47,540 bases of DNA from an uncultured Alsobacter sp. Lineage in GTDB: Bacteria; Pseudomonadota; Alphaproteobacteria; Rhizobiales; Beijerinckiaceae. The stretch lies in the NCBI RefSeq assembly GCF_945952055.1, contig NZ_CAMFHB010000048.1, positions 1 through 47,540 on the forward strand, in the 5' to 3' direction. The notes beneath the pieces are model-generated. The model saw only the letters and a program-made list of their open reading frames with translations. It had not been told where the DNA came from and ran no database searches. Below are positions 22,667-31,247 of this stretch, piece after piece. A program made the position numbers and the translations under genes. Position 1 is the stretch's first letter. Each line of letters starts with the position of its first letter.

Positions 22667-24601
22667 TCAGCCGAAATACATCAGCTGGGTGCCGGCGGTG
22701 CCGGGACTGCCGAAGCTCCAGGAGTTCGGCACTTTCTTCGGCACGTTCTTGAGCGCGTTGCGGGCGACGCCATCGGCGTTCACCGACAGGCACAGCCCGA
22801 TCATCTCGAACTGGTCGGCGGCGATGTCGAAGATCTCCTTCATCAGCGCGCCGCGCTTCTTCAGGTCGGTCGTGCCGCTCGCCTCGGCGAAGAGCTGCAT
22901 GCGCTTCTTCTGGTGATCCGGCGGCTCCTGCCCGGACTTGCCCCCCGACACGTACCAGTTGGCCCACGGGATCGCGTAGCGCGTGCCCTGGGGATGCTGG
23001 GCGAAGAAGTCGCGGGGGTCGAGCATGGGATCCAGCCCGCCCGGGCCGCCCCACACCGCCGCGTCATGGTCGTTGTTGTCGCCGCGCGTGTAGTAGAGCG
23101 CGCGCTCGATGACGTTGACCTTCATGTCGATGCCGATCGCCGCCCAGTGGCGCTTCACGAGCTCGAGGGCGTCGATCTGGTAGGGGTTGGCGGTGATGAC
23201 GTCGACCGCGATGAAGACCTTCTGGCCGTCGGCGCGAAGCCGCATGCCGTTGCCGTCCTTCTTCGTCAGGCCGAGCTTGTCCAGCGCGGCATTGGCCTTG
23301 GCGGGATCGTGCTCGGTGAACTGGCGCGAGGCCTTCTCGTGGTACCAGGGGTGCTCGGGCCGCGGCCCGAACTGCCAGGGCTGGCTCTGGCCCAGGAACA
23401 CGAGCTCGATGATCTCGCGCCGGTCGATGCCCATGGACAGCGCCTGCCGGAACTCCTTGTTGGCGAAGAGCTCGCGGACCTTCGGGTCCTTGTGGGTGAT
23501 GTTCAGGTAGATCTGAACCATCTGGCTGTCGGCGTTGACCAGGTCGAACAGCCGGTAACCGCCCTTCTGGATGTTCTGCGACAGGGTCGGCTTGTTCTGG
23601 ATGTTGTCGATGTGGCGGTCCTGCAGGTCGATGCGGCCCGAGACCACGTCGAGCATCAGCGCTTCCGTGTCCTGGTAGATGTTGAAGTTGACCCGGTCGA
23701 TGTAGGGCAGCTGGTTGCCCGACGGGTCGACCTGCCAGAAGTACGGGTTGCGCTTCATCGTCACCCGGGTGGCGCCGCCGGTGTAGGGCTCCTCGATCAC
23801 CCAGGCATCGAGGGTGGGCCGCTCGGGATTGGCCCAGCGCTGCGGGATCTCGATATCGCCGCACTTGTTGCGGAACAGGGTCGGCCAGTCGGAGAGGTTG
23901 GCCGCCTTCACGAGATCGGCGACCTTCGGATTGTACTTGGGGTGGAACTGCGAGCAGTAGTGCTTGGCGAACAGCGTCGGGTGCTGGCCGAGCGGCGTGG
24001 CGAGCTGGTCGAGGAAGGTGCCGTAGGGGCTCTCGAAGGTGATCTTCACCGTGACGTCGTCGACCTTGCTGGCGGTCGCCGGCTTGCCGTTGATCACGAG
24101 CTGCGAGGGCACGGACTTGAAAAGGTCGGTGTTCTTGGCGCAGTCCTCGATCGCGAAGACGACGTCGTCGGCCGTGAAGGGATGGCCATCCGACCACTTC
24201 ATGCCCTTGCGCAGGGTGAAGACGAATTCGGTGGCGTTGTCGTTGACGGTCCACTTCTCCGCAACGTTGGGTCCCACCTCGGTGAACTGCGGGTTCCAGC
24301 GCACCAGGCCCTGGTGTCCGACGAGGCGCAGGATGCCGTTGTGGTCGGCCGAGCCGCGCAGGCCGCGGCGCAGGGTGCCGCCGTGCTTGCCGATGCCGTC
24401 GACCGGGGTCATCACGAGGGGATTGGCCGGAAGACGCTCGGCCAGGGCCGGCAGCTTGCCTTCGGAAACCAGCTTGGCGAGGTCCGCCGATTCCTTGGCG
24501 GCCTGGGCGAGCGAGGGGCCGGCAAGCGCGAGCGTGGCGCCGCCCGCAAGCCCCATCAGAACGTGACGGCGGTCGAGCCCGCCGGTGGTGCCGTCTTTCA
24601 T
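22667..24601 (-). CDS. ABC transporter periplasmic binding protein, family 5 (oligopeptide/solute type)
   Basis: A 644-residue exported binding protein. The N-terminus LDRRHVLMGLAGGATLALAG ending in SLAQA has twin arginines and a hydrophobic stretch, a likely Tat signal. The family 5 signature is seen in VNDNATEFVFTLRKGMKWSD and GHPFTADDVVFAIEDC (about 110-150). It captures a solute for an ABC importer; the context suggests a sugar acid or oligomer. No permease or ATPase genes adjoin it, so the rest of the importer must be encoded elsewhere. Second gene of the operon, 71 nt before the dehydratase. Confidence 0.9.
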   Translation of the reverse strand: MKDGTTGGLDRRHVLMGLAGGATLALAGPSLAQAAKESADLAKLVSEGKLPALAERLPANPLVMTPVDGIGKHGGTLRRGLRGSADHNGILRLVGHQGLVRWNPQFTEVGPNVAEKWTVNDNATEFVFTLRKGMKWSDGHPFTADDVVFAIEDCAKNTDLFKSVPSQLVINGKPATASKVDDVTVKITFESPYGTFLDQLATPLGQHPTLFAKHYCSQFHPKYNPKVADLVKAANLSDWPTLFRNKCGDIEIPQRWANPERPTLDAWVIEEPYTGGATRVTMKRNPYFWQVDPSGNQLPYIDRVNFNIYQDTEALMLDVVSGRIDLQDRHIDNIQNKPTLSQNIQKGGYRLFDLVNADSQMVQIYLNITHKDPKVRELFANKEFRQALSMGIDRREIIELVFLGQSQPWQFGPRPEHPWYHEKASRQFTEHDPAKANAALDKLGLTKKDGNGMRLRADGQKVFIAVDVITANPYQIDALELVKRHWAAIGIDMKVNVIERALYYTRGDNNDHDAAVWGGPGGLDPMLDPRDFFAQHPQGTRYAIPWANWYVSGGKSGQEPPDHQKKRMQLFAEASGTTDLKKRGALMKEIFDIAADQFEMIGLCLSVNADGVARNALKNVPKKVPNSWSFGSPGTAGTQLMYFG

Positions 24602-24710
24602 GGCGATCCTCCCATGGATCAGCTTCGTTGAAGGGTGCGCGCGATGCTCTGGCGGCGTCTGCGCGGGACGTGTGCGGAGCCCCGACTGGCGGGGCCCCGC
24701 GGCATGCGTG

Positions 24711-25646
24711 TCACTCGGCGGCGATCGCCCGGCTGCCGAAGCAGCGATCGAGAAGCGATGCGAGATCAGCTTCGTCCTTCGGGGTCAGGTCGATCAAGGG
24801 GGTCCGCACCGGGCCCGCCGGACGGCCGGTCAGGCGCAGGCCGGCCTTGATGATGCTCACCGCGTATCCCGGCCGCCGGTTGCGGATGTCGAGGTAGGGC
24901 AGGAAGAAGTCCTGGATCATCCTGTCCAGCGCCGGCTGGTCGTGGCCGCGCAGAGCCTTGAAGAAGCTCGCCGCGAACTCGGGGATGAAGTTGAACACGG
25001 CCGACGAATAGGTCGTGATGCCCATGGCCTGCCCGGCCAGCGCGTGCACTTCGGCCGTCGGCATGCCGCCGACATAGGTGAGGCGGTCGCCGAGCTTGTG
25101 GCGCACGGCCATCAGCAGTTCGACGTTGCCGACCCCGTCCTTGAAGCCGATCAGGTTGGGGCAGGCGTCGGCAAGCCGCGCCACGGTGTCGGCGGTCAGG
25201 ACGCAGTTGTCGCGGTTGTAGACGATGACGCCGATGCCGACGCTGTCGCAGATCGCCTTGACGTGGCGGTAGAGGCCTTCCTGCTCGGCCCCGACCAGGT
25301 ATTGCGGCAGGGCGAGGACGCCGTGGGCGCCCGCCTTCTCCGCGGCGCGGGCGAACTGCACGGCCATGGCGGTCCCGTAGCCGACCCCCGCGATCAGGGG
25401 CATCGTCGCCGGCACGGACTCCGCGGCCGCCCGGATGATGGCGGGGTACTCGTCGAGGGTGAGGGAGAAGAACTCGCCGGTGCCGCCGGCGGCGAACAGG
25501 GCCGCGGGGGCGTAACCCGCCATCCAGGCGACGTGCCGGCGATAGGGGGCTTCGTCGAACCGGCCTTCCTGATCGAAATGGGTGACCGGGAAGGAGAGCA
25601 GACCGCTGCCGACGGCCGTCCGCAGCGCAGTGGGAGTGAAGGTCAT
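24711..25646 (-). CDS. kdgD: 5-dehydro-4-deoxyglucarate dehydratase (KdgD-like)
   Basis: A 311-residue member of the dihydrodipicolinate synthase family. It is predicted to dehydrate and decarboxylate 5-dehydro-4-deoxyglucarate to 2,5-dioxopentanoate. The start ATG at 25646 gives MTFTPTALRTAVGSGLLSFP, then VTHFD and FAAGGTGEFFSLT, typical of KdgD. The Schiff-base lysine is in NLIGFKDGVGN and the active-site tyrosine in GVIVYNRDNC. An open extension upstream to 25703 runs through the operator and is rejected. First gene of the operon. The semialdehyde dehydrogenase that would yield 2-oxoglutarate is not in the window. Other DHDPS-family activities cannot be excluded. Confidence 0.85.
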   Translation of the reverse strand: MTFTPTALRTAVGSGLLSFPVTHFDQEGRFDEAPYRRHVAWMAGYAPAALFAAGGTGEFFSLTLDEYPAIIRAAAESVPATMPLIAGVGYGTAMAVQFARAAEKAGAHGVLALPQYLVGAEQEGLYRHVKAICDSVGIGVIVYNRDNCVLTADTVARLADACPNLIGFKDGVGNVELLMAVRHKLGDRLTYVGGMPTAEVHALAGQAMGITTYSSAVFNFIPEFAASFFKALRGHDQPALDRMIQDFFLPYLDIRNRRPGYAVSIIKAGLRLTGRPAGPVRTPLIDLTPKDEADLASLLDRCFGSRAIAAE

Positions 25647-25684
25647 GAACGGTCCTCGATGACGCGCGTGGATGCGCGTCCTAG

Positions 25685-25703
25685 TCATACGGTCATCGTA
25701 CAA
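25685..25703. promoter_or_regulatory. candidate GntR operator upstream of kdgD
   Basis: TCATACG-GTCAT-CGTACAA is an imperfect palindrome with perfect TACG/CGTA cores, 39 nt upstream of kdgD. FCD-type GntR regulators bind such short palindromes. On the minus strand a weak promoter (TTGGTT then CTAGGA, 17-nt spacing) overlaps it. Confidence 0.45.
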
Positions 25704-25798
25704 CCAATCGAGGGGGCGTCAATGGAGCGGCCGTGCCGTGACGCCGGGGCAGCCATGCAGGCGACCCCGGCGCGTCGGCAGGGCTTGCCTTGGCTCGC

Positions 25799-26575
25799 TT
25801 ACATGGCCGGGAGGGCGGCGATGTCGCGCACCGGCCCGGTCAGGCCAGAGATCTTGCCGGCGGCCGTGGCCTTGCCGGTGGCCAGATCGACCGCGTGCAG
25901 CGTGTCGTCGATCATCAGCCAGCCCTCGTTGGTGCCGTCCGCCTTGGTGACGATGTCGAAGGCGTAGTGCATGCCCTTGGGTCCGAACTTGCCCACGGCG
26001 TTGAGCACGCCGTCGTTCGGCGGAGCCTGCTTGATCAGGGCGCCGATGGTGGCGTCGACGTCGAAGAGGGCGGTCTCCTTCGCACCCTTCATGGAGTTGG
26101 TGTAGGCGCCGGCCACGATGCGCGGCTTCTCGCCCTTGTGCATGTCCGTCTCGGCGAAGCGCAGCTTGCCGTCGGTGACCACCTTGCCGTCGTCGACGTT
26201 GGCGCGCAGGTTCGTGCCGTCCTCGCCGATGATGCGCAGGCGGTCCGCGACGGGATTGAAGTCCACCGTCGCGCCGGTCCCGGCCGGCAGCATCGTCTCG
26301 AGCTTGACCTTGACAGTGGCCTTGCCCGCCATGGCGTCGATCGTCACGACGCTTCCGTCCGCCGACAGACCGTAGAGCTGGCCGTCGGCCGGCCGCACGT
26401 CGATGCCGACCAGGGGTGCCGGCAGTCCGGCGATCTTCATGGTCTTGCTCACCTTGCGGGCCGAGGCGTCGACGATGGCGAGCGTGTCCCCACCCACGAG
26501 GGCGGCCACGGGCTGGGCGAAGGCCGTGCCGGCGGAGAGCACGGTGGCGAGGCAGGCAAGCGCGATGCGTGACAT
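25799..26575 (-). CDS. DUF4394-containing exported protein
   Basis: A 258-residue protein with a clear Sec signal (MSRIALACLATVLSAGTAFA, cleavage after about residue 20). The mature part is beta-rich with repeats typical of DUF4394: LVGGDTLAIVDASARKV, GQLYGLSADGSVVTIDAMAG, VDFNPVADRLRIIGEDGTNL, and DDTLHAVDLATGKAT. Function is not established; the repeats suggest a propeller-like periplasmic fold. It is divergent from the ECF sigma/anti-sigma pair and shares the palindrome-containing region between them, so it is probably a target of that sigma factor. Confidence 0.85.
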   Translation of the reverse strand: MSRIALACLATVLSAGTAFAQPVAALVGGDTLAIVDASARKVSKTMKIAGLPAPLVGIDVRPADGQLYGLSADGSVVTIDAMAGKATVKVKLETMLPAGTGATVDFNPVADRLRIIGEDGTNLRANVDDGKVVTDGKLRFAETDMHKGEKPRIVAGAYTNSMKGAKETALFDVDATIGALIKQAPPNDGVLNAVGKFGPKGMHYAFDIVTKADGTNEGWLMIDDTLHAVDLATGKATAAGKISGLTGPVRDIAALPAM

Positions 26576-26669
26576 GAAAGGTCTCCGTTCTGGCGCCGGT
26601 CGAGCCGGCTTGCAGGGCGGCTACCGCCACGGACCCGCCCCCGGATGCAGCAAAATTTTCTTTTTTCAA

Positions 26670-26705
26670 GGATGCATCCGGACCGCTGCCGGGACAGTAT
26701 CGTCC
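26670..26705. promoter_or_regulatory. candidate divergent ECF promoter region
   Basis: GGATGCATCC (26670-26679) is a perfect palindrome, so GCATCC reads out in both directions. Rightward, CGTCC follows 21 nt later. Leftward, another GCATCC (26648-26643) follows at the same 21-nt distance. It lies between the DUF4394 and sigma genes in an AT-rich patch. It resembles the CCATCC -35 of SigK-type factors only loosely. Confidence 0.35.
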
Positions 26706-26727
26706 GGATGACACGCGGAACCCTCTC

Positions 26728-27294
26728 GTGACGGCCATCACCTCTGCCGGCTTGGCCGGGCCCAAGGAACTCACCGAGGCGCTGCGGCTGTGCGCGGCCG
26801 GCGACCGGCGTGGGCTGCGCCTCATCTACGAAAGCGAGGCGGCCCGGATGCTCGGCGTCGCGATCCGGCTCCTGCGCCGCCGCGACATCGCCGAGGAAGC
26901 CGTCCACGACTGTTTCGTGAAGGTCTGGCAGCGGGCCGCGAGCTTCGATCCGACCCGCGGCGATGCCCGCTCCTGGCTCTACGCGGTGCTCCGCAACCGC
27001 GCGCTGGACATCCTGCGCGGCGAGGGCCGCACGGATCTGGTCGACGATTTCGAGCCGATGGGGCTGGAGGACGATGGCGAGACGCCCGAGCAGGCCGTCG
27101 AGCGGTTGTCCGATACGGGGGCGCTGCGCCGCTGCCTGGAGAAGCTCAATCCGGTGCGCCGCAACGCGATCCTCCTGGCCTATGTGAACGGCCTCACCCA
27201 TGGCGAGATCGCAGGCCGGCTCGGCCTGCCGCTGGGCACCGTCAAGACCTGGATCCGGCGCGGCGTCCTGGCGCTCAAGGAGTGCATGGCATGA
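26728..27294 (+). CDS. ECF-family RNA polymerase sigma factor
   Basis: A 188-residue sigma-70 family, ECF-type factor (GTG start at 26728). Region 2 is at about 40-95 (IAEEAVHDCFVKVWQRAASF, RSWLYAVLRNRALDILRGEG). Region 4 is at about 130-185 (RNAILLAYVNGLTHGEIAGR, LGLPLGTVKTWIRRG). It directs RNA polymerase to a small regulon under stress. The stop overlaps the next gene's start (ATGA), coupling it to its anti-sigma. The partner type places it near SigK-like factors. The GTG has only a weak ribosome binding site. Confidence 0.93.
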   Translation: MTAITSAGLAGPKELTEALRLCAAGDRRGLRLIYESEAARMLGVAIRLLRRRDIAEEAVHDCFVKVWQRAASFDPTRGDARSWLYAVLRNRALDILRGEGRTDLVDDFEPMGLEDDGETPEQAVERLSDTGALRRCLEKLNPVRRNAILLAYVNGLTHGEIAGRLGLPLGTVKTWIRRGVLALKECMA

Positions 27295-28016
27295 GCGCCG
27301 GCGACGACGATCGGCTGGCCGCCGAACATGTCATGGGCCTTCTCGACGGGGCCGAGCGAGACCGCGCGGAGCAGATGCTCGACAACGATCCCGCCTACGG
27401 GCGACTTTACCGCGATTGGCAGGACCGGTTCGCGGAACTGGACCTCAGCGCGCCAGCCATCACCCCGTCCGCCGCGCTCTGGCCGTCGATCGAGGCCAGC
27501 GTCGCCAGCCTTCCGGCGGCGGTCGTGCACAGCCGCGCGGTGCCGCGGCCGGTGCGCCAGGCCCGTCCGTCGTTGTGGAGCAGCCTGGGGTTCTGGCGCC
27601 CCGCCGCGCTGGCCGCGGGGCTTGCGGCGGTCATGCTGGCCACCGGGCTCGTCGCGGCGCTGAACCGTGCGGCCCGGACCCCCGTGCTGGTCGCGGTGCT
27701 CGTGACCGACACGTCGAAGCCCGCGGCCATCGTCAATGCCTTCGCCGACGGGCGCACCGAGCTGGTCCCGCTGGAGTCCATCGCCGTTCCGCCGGGCAAG
27801 GCCCTGGAGATCTGGACCTTGTGGGATCGGGCGCGCGGCCCGGTCTCGGTCGGGCTGATCGGCCAGGCCCGCAGCGTTCCCCTGCGTCTCGACGGCTTGC
27901 CGCGCCCCGGGCCCGACCAGCTCTTCGAGATCACGCTCGAGGATGCCAAGGGCTCCCCGACGGGCCGTCCGACGGGTCCCGTCCTGATGAAGGGCACGGC
28001 GAGCACGGCGCTCTGA
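27291..28016 (+). CDS. RskA-type membrane anti-sigma factor
   Basis: A 241-residue single-pass membrane protein that should hold the adjacent ECF sigma inactive. The N-terminal cytoplasmic part (DDDRLAAEHVMGLLDG, DPAYGRLYRDWQDRFAEL, about 1-50) fits the anti-sigma domain. One transmembrane helix is at about 101-122 (PAALAAGLAAVMLATGLVAA). The periplasmic C-terminal RskA domain contains PAAIVNAFADGRTELVPLES and GKALEIWTLWD. It overlaps the sigma gene by 4 nt. The inducing signal is unknown. Confidence 0.92.
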   Translation: MSAGDDDRLAAEHVMGLLDGAERDRAEQMLDNDPAYGRLYRDWQDRFAELDLSAPAITPSAALWPSIEASVASLPAAVVHSRAVPRPVRQARPSLWSSLGFWRPAALAAGLAAVMLATGLVAALNRAARTPVLVAVLVTDTSKPAAIVNAFADGRTELVPLESIAVPPGKALEIWTLWDRARGPVSVGLIGQARSVPLRLDGLPRPGPDQLFEITLEDAKGSPTGRPTGPVLMKGTASTAL

Positions 28017-28104
28017 ACAGAGCCGACCCGCGCTGGCGAAGGTCGCGAGGGCTCGACAGGCGGACATCGCGCGGCGACTGTGCGCTCCAAAAGGGAGAGC
28101 GCCC

Positions 28105-29148
28105 ATGACCTATGTGCCCGCCGAGAACCGCTACGAGCGGATGCTCTACAACCGCTGCGGCCGCAGCGGCCTCATGCTGCCCGCCATTTCGCTGGGGCTG
28201 TGGCACAATTTCGGCCATGACAAGCCGGCGGCCGTCGGACGCGAGATCTGCCGGCGCGCCTTCGACCTCGGCATCACCCATTTCGACCTCGCCAACAATT
28301 ACGGCCCCCCGCCCGGCTCGGCCGAGGAGGCGTTCGGGGAGATCCTGCGCACCGACTTCTCGGGGCTCAGGGACGAGCTCGTCATCTCCACCAAGGCCGG
28401 CCATCGCATGTGGCCCGGGCCGTATGGCGAGTGGGGCAGCCGCAAATACCTGCTGTCGAGCCTCGACCAGAGCCTGAAGCGGATGAAGCTCGACTATGTC
28501 GACATCTTCTATTCGCACCGTCCCGACCCCAACACGCCGCTCGAGGAGACCATGGGGGCGCTCGACGCGGCCGTGCGCCAGGGCAAGGCGCTCTATGCCG
28601 GCATCTCCCAGTACACCGGCGCGCGCACGCGCGAGGCGGCCGCGATCCTGCGCTCCATGGGGACGCCGTGCCTGATCCATCAGCCGCGCTACTCGCTGAT
28701 CGACCGCTGGATCGAGGACGACGGCCTGCTCGACGTGCTGGACGCGGAAGGCATCGGTTCGATCGCCTTCTCGCCGCTCGGCCAGGGGCAGCTCACGAAC
28801 AAGTATCTCGCCGGGATTCCCGACGACAGCCGCGCGGCGGCGGGCAAGTCGCTGCGGCTCGCCTCCCTCAACGCGGACAACGTGACGCGCTTGCGGGCCC
28901 TCGACGCCATCGCTCGCCGGCGCGGCCAGACCCTGGCGCAGATGGCGCTGGCCTGGGTGCTGCGTGGCGGCCGCGTGACCACCGCGCTCATCGGCGCCAG
29001 CCGCCCCGAGCAGGTGGACGACTGCGTCGCGGCGCTGAAGAACCTGGCCTTCTCTCCCGAGGAACTCGCCGAGATCGACGGCCATCTCGTGAAGGACGGG
29101 GTCAACCTCTGGGCGGCCGCGATGGAGAGGGCGGCGCAGCAGGGCTGA
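28105..29148 (+). CDS. mgrA: aldo/keto reductase, L-glyceraldehyde-3-phosphate reductase type
   Basis: A 347-residue NADPH-dependent aldo/keto reductase. The N-terminus MTYVPAENRYERMLYNRCGR and GLMLPAISLGLWHNFG match the YghZ/MgrA group, which reduces L-glyceraldehyde 3-phosphate and methylglyoxal. Catalytic residues are visible: Asp/Tyr in THFDLANNYGPPPGSAE, Lys in VISTKAGHRMWPGPYGEWG, His in DIFYSHRPDPNTP. GGGAG precedes the ATG. It stands alone between the anti-sigma gene and a convergent GST gene. The symbol is by family resemblance. Confidence 0.9.
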   Translation: MTYVPAENRYERMLYNRCGRSGLMLPAISLGLWHNFGHDKPAAVGREICRRAFDLGITHFDLANNYGPPPGSAEEAFGEILRTDFSGLRDELVISTKAGHRMWPGPYGEWGSRKYLLSSLDQSLKRMKLDYVDIFYSHRPDPNTPLEETMGALDAAVRQGKALYAGISQYTGARTREAAAILRSMGTPCLIHQPRYSLIDRWIEDDGLLDVLDAEGIGSIAFSPLGQGQLTNKYLAGIPDDSRAAAGKSLRLASLNADNVTRLRALDAIARRRGQTLAQMALAWVLRGGRVTTALIGASRPEQVDDCVAALKNLAFSPEELAEIDGHLVKDGVNLWAAAMERAAQQG

Positions 29149-29177
29149 GCGGAGGGACGCGCGCCGACGAGTGGCCG

Positions 29178-29819
29178 TCAGTCGAAGTGGCGCGCTACGA
29201 CGGCCGCGACCTTGGGGTGGCGTTCGGCTGCCCGTGCGGCGGCGACGACCCGCGGCACGTTGGCCTCGAACCAGGGCCGCCCCGGCCGCCACCGCGTGAG
29301 CGCGACGAGGTACAGGTCGAGCGCCGACAGCGATTCTCCCAGCCAGTACGGGCCGGTGATGCGGGCGTCGATCTGCCGGAAGATGTCGAGGCGGCGGCCG
29401 TCGGCCTGCGCCTTGAAGTCCACGGCCGCGTCGCCGTCCAGGCCGAACTTGCCCGGGTCGTCGGCGAAGGTGAAGGTCGGGTAGACGGCGGCGACCAGCA
29501 CGATCAGTTCGTTCAGGAAGCGGCTTCTCGCAGCGCTGGCCGGCGGCGGCGCCAGCCCGCAGTCCGGCGCGGACTCGGCGGCATGGAGGATCATGGCCGC
29601 GCTTTCGGTCAGCACCGTGCCGTCGGGCAGAACGAGCGTGGGAACCTGTCCCAAAGGGTTGAGCGCGAGCAGCCGGTCGCGCCCGGCGCCGGGCTCCAGG
29701 TAGGGCAGGTCGGTGACCCGGCAGGGGATCCCGGCGATGTCGAAGGCCATCTCGACGATGGCCGAACCGCAGCCCTTCGATCCGATGAGTTCATGGTCGG
29801 CCAAGGCGAGGCTCCTCAT
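29178..29819 (-). CDS. glutathione S-transferase family protein
   Basis: A 213-residue GST. The N-terminal thioredoxin-like domain has HELIGSKGCGSAIVEMAFD, the cis-proline segment NPLGQVPTLVLPDG and the glutathione-binding LTESAAMILHAAE. The C-terminal helical domain includes YWLGESLSALDLYLVALTRW. The likely nucleophile is the Ser/Cys in SKGCGS. The ATG at 29819 has no ribosome binding site, but GAGGAG lies 7 nt before an in-frame TTG at 29804, so the true start may be five codons later. Substrate unknown. It is convergent with mgrA and divergent from the Nfu gene. Confidence 0.88.
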   Translation of the reverse strand: MRSLALADHELIGSKGCGSAIVEMAFDIAGIPCRVTDLPYLEPGAGRDRLLALNPLGQVPTLVLPDGTVLTESAAMILHAAESAPDCGLAPPPASAARSRFLNELIVLVAAVYPTFTFADDPGKFGLDGDAAVDFKAQADGRRLDIFRQIDARITGPYWLGESLSALDLYLVALTRWRPGRPWFEANVPRVVAAARAAERHPKVAAVVARHFD

Positions 29820-29960
29820 CCGTCAGGGGTGGACATGTCCGCAACGCGAACACGCAAGCCTCGCCCATCCGCCGATTGATTCGCAGCGCTTTCCGCTCCA
29901 CATAGGGGGATCAGGAGATTCCGACCGCCGGCCTTGAACCGGACGCGTGAGGAGACGGAC

Positions 29961-30527
29961 ATGTTCATCCAGACGGAAGCCACGCCGAACCCGGCGACCC
30001 TCAAGTTCCTGCCCGGCCGCACCGTGCTGGCCGAAGGCACGCTCGACATCCGCGACGCGCGGGCGGCCGAGCGCTCGCCGCTGGCGCGCCGGCTGTTCGC
30101 CGTTCCGGGCGTCACAGGCGTGTTCTTCGGCGGCGACTTCGTCACCGTGACCAAGGCCGAGGGCGAGTGGCAGCACCTGAAGCCGGCCATTCTCGGCGCC
30201 ATCATGGAGCACTACCTCGCCGGCGATCCGCTGTTCGAGGGTGACGGCTCGGCCGAGCAGGCCGCCGAGGAGGGCGACGAGTTCTTCGAGGCCAACGACG
30301 CGGCGACCGTGGCGACGATCAAGGAACTGCTCGAGACGCGGGTCCGCCCGGCCGTGGCCGGTGACGGCGGAGACATCACCTTCAAGGGATTCCGCGACGG
30401 GATCGTCTATCTCACGATGAAGGGATCCTGCTCCGGTTGTCCCTCCTCGACGGCGACGCTGAAGCACGGCATCCAGAACCTCCTGCGCCACTTCCTGCCG
30501 GACGTGCGCGAGGTCCAGGCGGTCTGA
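29961..30527 (+). CDS. NifU-like Fe-S scaffold protein (Nfu type)
   Basis: A 188-residue Fe-S carrier. The N-terminal Nfu_N domain begins [20 protein letters not shown]. The C-terminal NifU domain contains [20 protein letters not shown] and the cluster-binding CSGCPSS. It receives 4Fe-4S clusters and passes them to enzymes such as MiaB, encoded about 3.4 kb downstream. ATG at 29961 with GGAG upstream is preferred over a TTG nine codons earlier. It is the first of a plus-strand run reaching trmB. Confidence 0.93.
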   Translation: MFIQTEATPNPATLKFLPGRTVLAEGTLDIRDARAAERSPLARRLFAVPGVTGVFFGGDFVTVTKAEGEWQHLKPAILGAIMEHYLAGDPLFEGDGSAEQAAEEGDEFFEANDAATVATIKELLETRVRPAVAGDGGDITFKGFRDGIVYLTMKGSCSGCPSSTATLKHGIQNLLRHFLPDVREVQAV

Positions 30528-30603
30528 GCGGCCGCCGACGATCCTTCCCACCAGCCTGATCGGCGGCGATCCGTGGCGATCGCGCCGACCCGAGAGTTTG
30601 CGC

Positions 30604-31209
30604 ATGACCGATGCCTCTGAAGGCGCCGTCTCCCAGGACGCGCTGCGCCGGATCTTCCTCGACGCCCGGACCCACAATGGCTGGCTCGACAGGCCGGTCC
30701 CGGACGAACTGCTGCATCGCCTCGCCGATCTGGTCCGGCTGGGGCCGACGAGCGCCAACACCTGCCCCGCCCGGCTGGTCTTCGTGAAGTCGGCCGAGGC
30801 CAAGGCGCGGCTGTCTCCCCATCTGTCGGAGGGCAACCGGGCCAAGACCATGGCCGCGCCCGTGACCGTGATCGTGGGCATGGATCTCGCCTTCTACGAA
30901 CACATGCCGAAGCTGTTCCCGCACAATCCCGATGCCATCAACTGGTTCAAGGGCAAGACGTCCTCGGTCGAGGAGAACGCCTTCCGCAACTCGTCGTTGC
31001 AGGGCGCTTACCTGATCCTTGCGGCCCGAGCGCTCGGCCTCGACACCGGCCCCATGGGCGGCTTCAGCAAGGAGGGGGTCGACAAAACCTTCTTCGAGGG
31101 CACGCAAATCCGGTCGAACTTCCTGTGCAACCTCGGCTATGGTGACCCGGCGAAGCTGATGCCGCGCCTGCCGCGGCTCGATTTCGACGAATTCTGCCGC
31201 ATCGACTGA
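30604..31209 (+). CDS. RutE/HadB-like nitroreductase-family protein
   Basis: A 201-residue flavoprotein of the nitroreductase fold, similar to malonic semialdehyde reductase RutE. Visible: [35 protein letters not shown] (FMN phosphate region), [20 protein letters not shown], and [12 protein letters not shown] with the [12 protein letters not shown] tail. It would use FMN and NAD(P)H to reduce a small aldehyde or quinone. There are no other rut genes nearby, so a pyrimidine-catabolic role is not supported by context. ATG at 30604 follows GAGAG; a TTG lies two codons upstream. Confidence 0.85.
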   Translation: MTDASEGAVSQDALRRIFLDARTHNGWLDRPVPDELLHRLADLVRLGPTSANTCPARLVFVKSAEAKARLSPHLSEGNRAKTMAAPVTVIVGMDLAFYEHMPKLFPHNPDAINWFKGKTSSVEENAFRNSSLQGAYLILAARALGLDTGPMGGFSKEGVDKTFFEGTQIRSNFLCNLGYGDPAKLMPRLPRLDFDEFCRID

Positions 31210-31247
31210 CCCGCGGGGGCGCGGGAGAGACCAGGGGCCTTTGCATC

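Noticed and set aside
22596-23054. N-terminal extension of the dehydratase frame by 153 codons
   Set aside because: It overlaps the binding-protein gene in another frame, has shadow-like Arg/Pro composition, and the GTG at 22595 gives the normal enolase-superfamily N-terminus.
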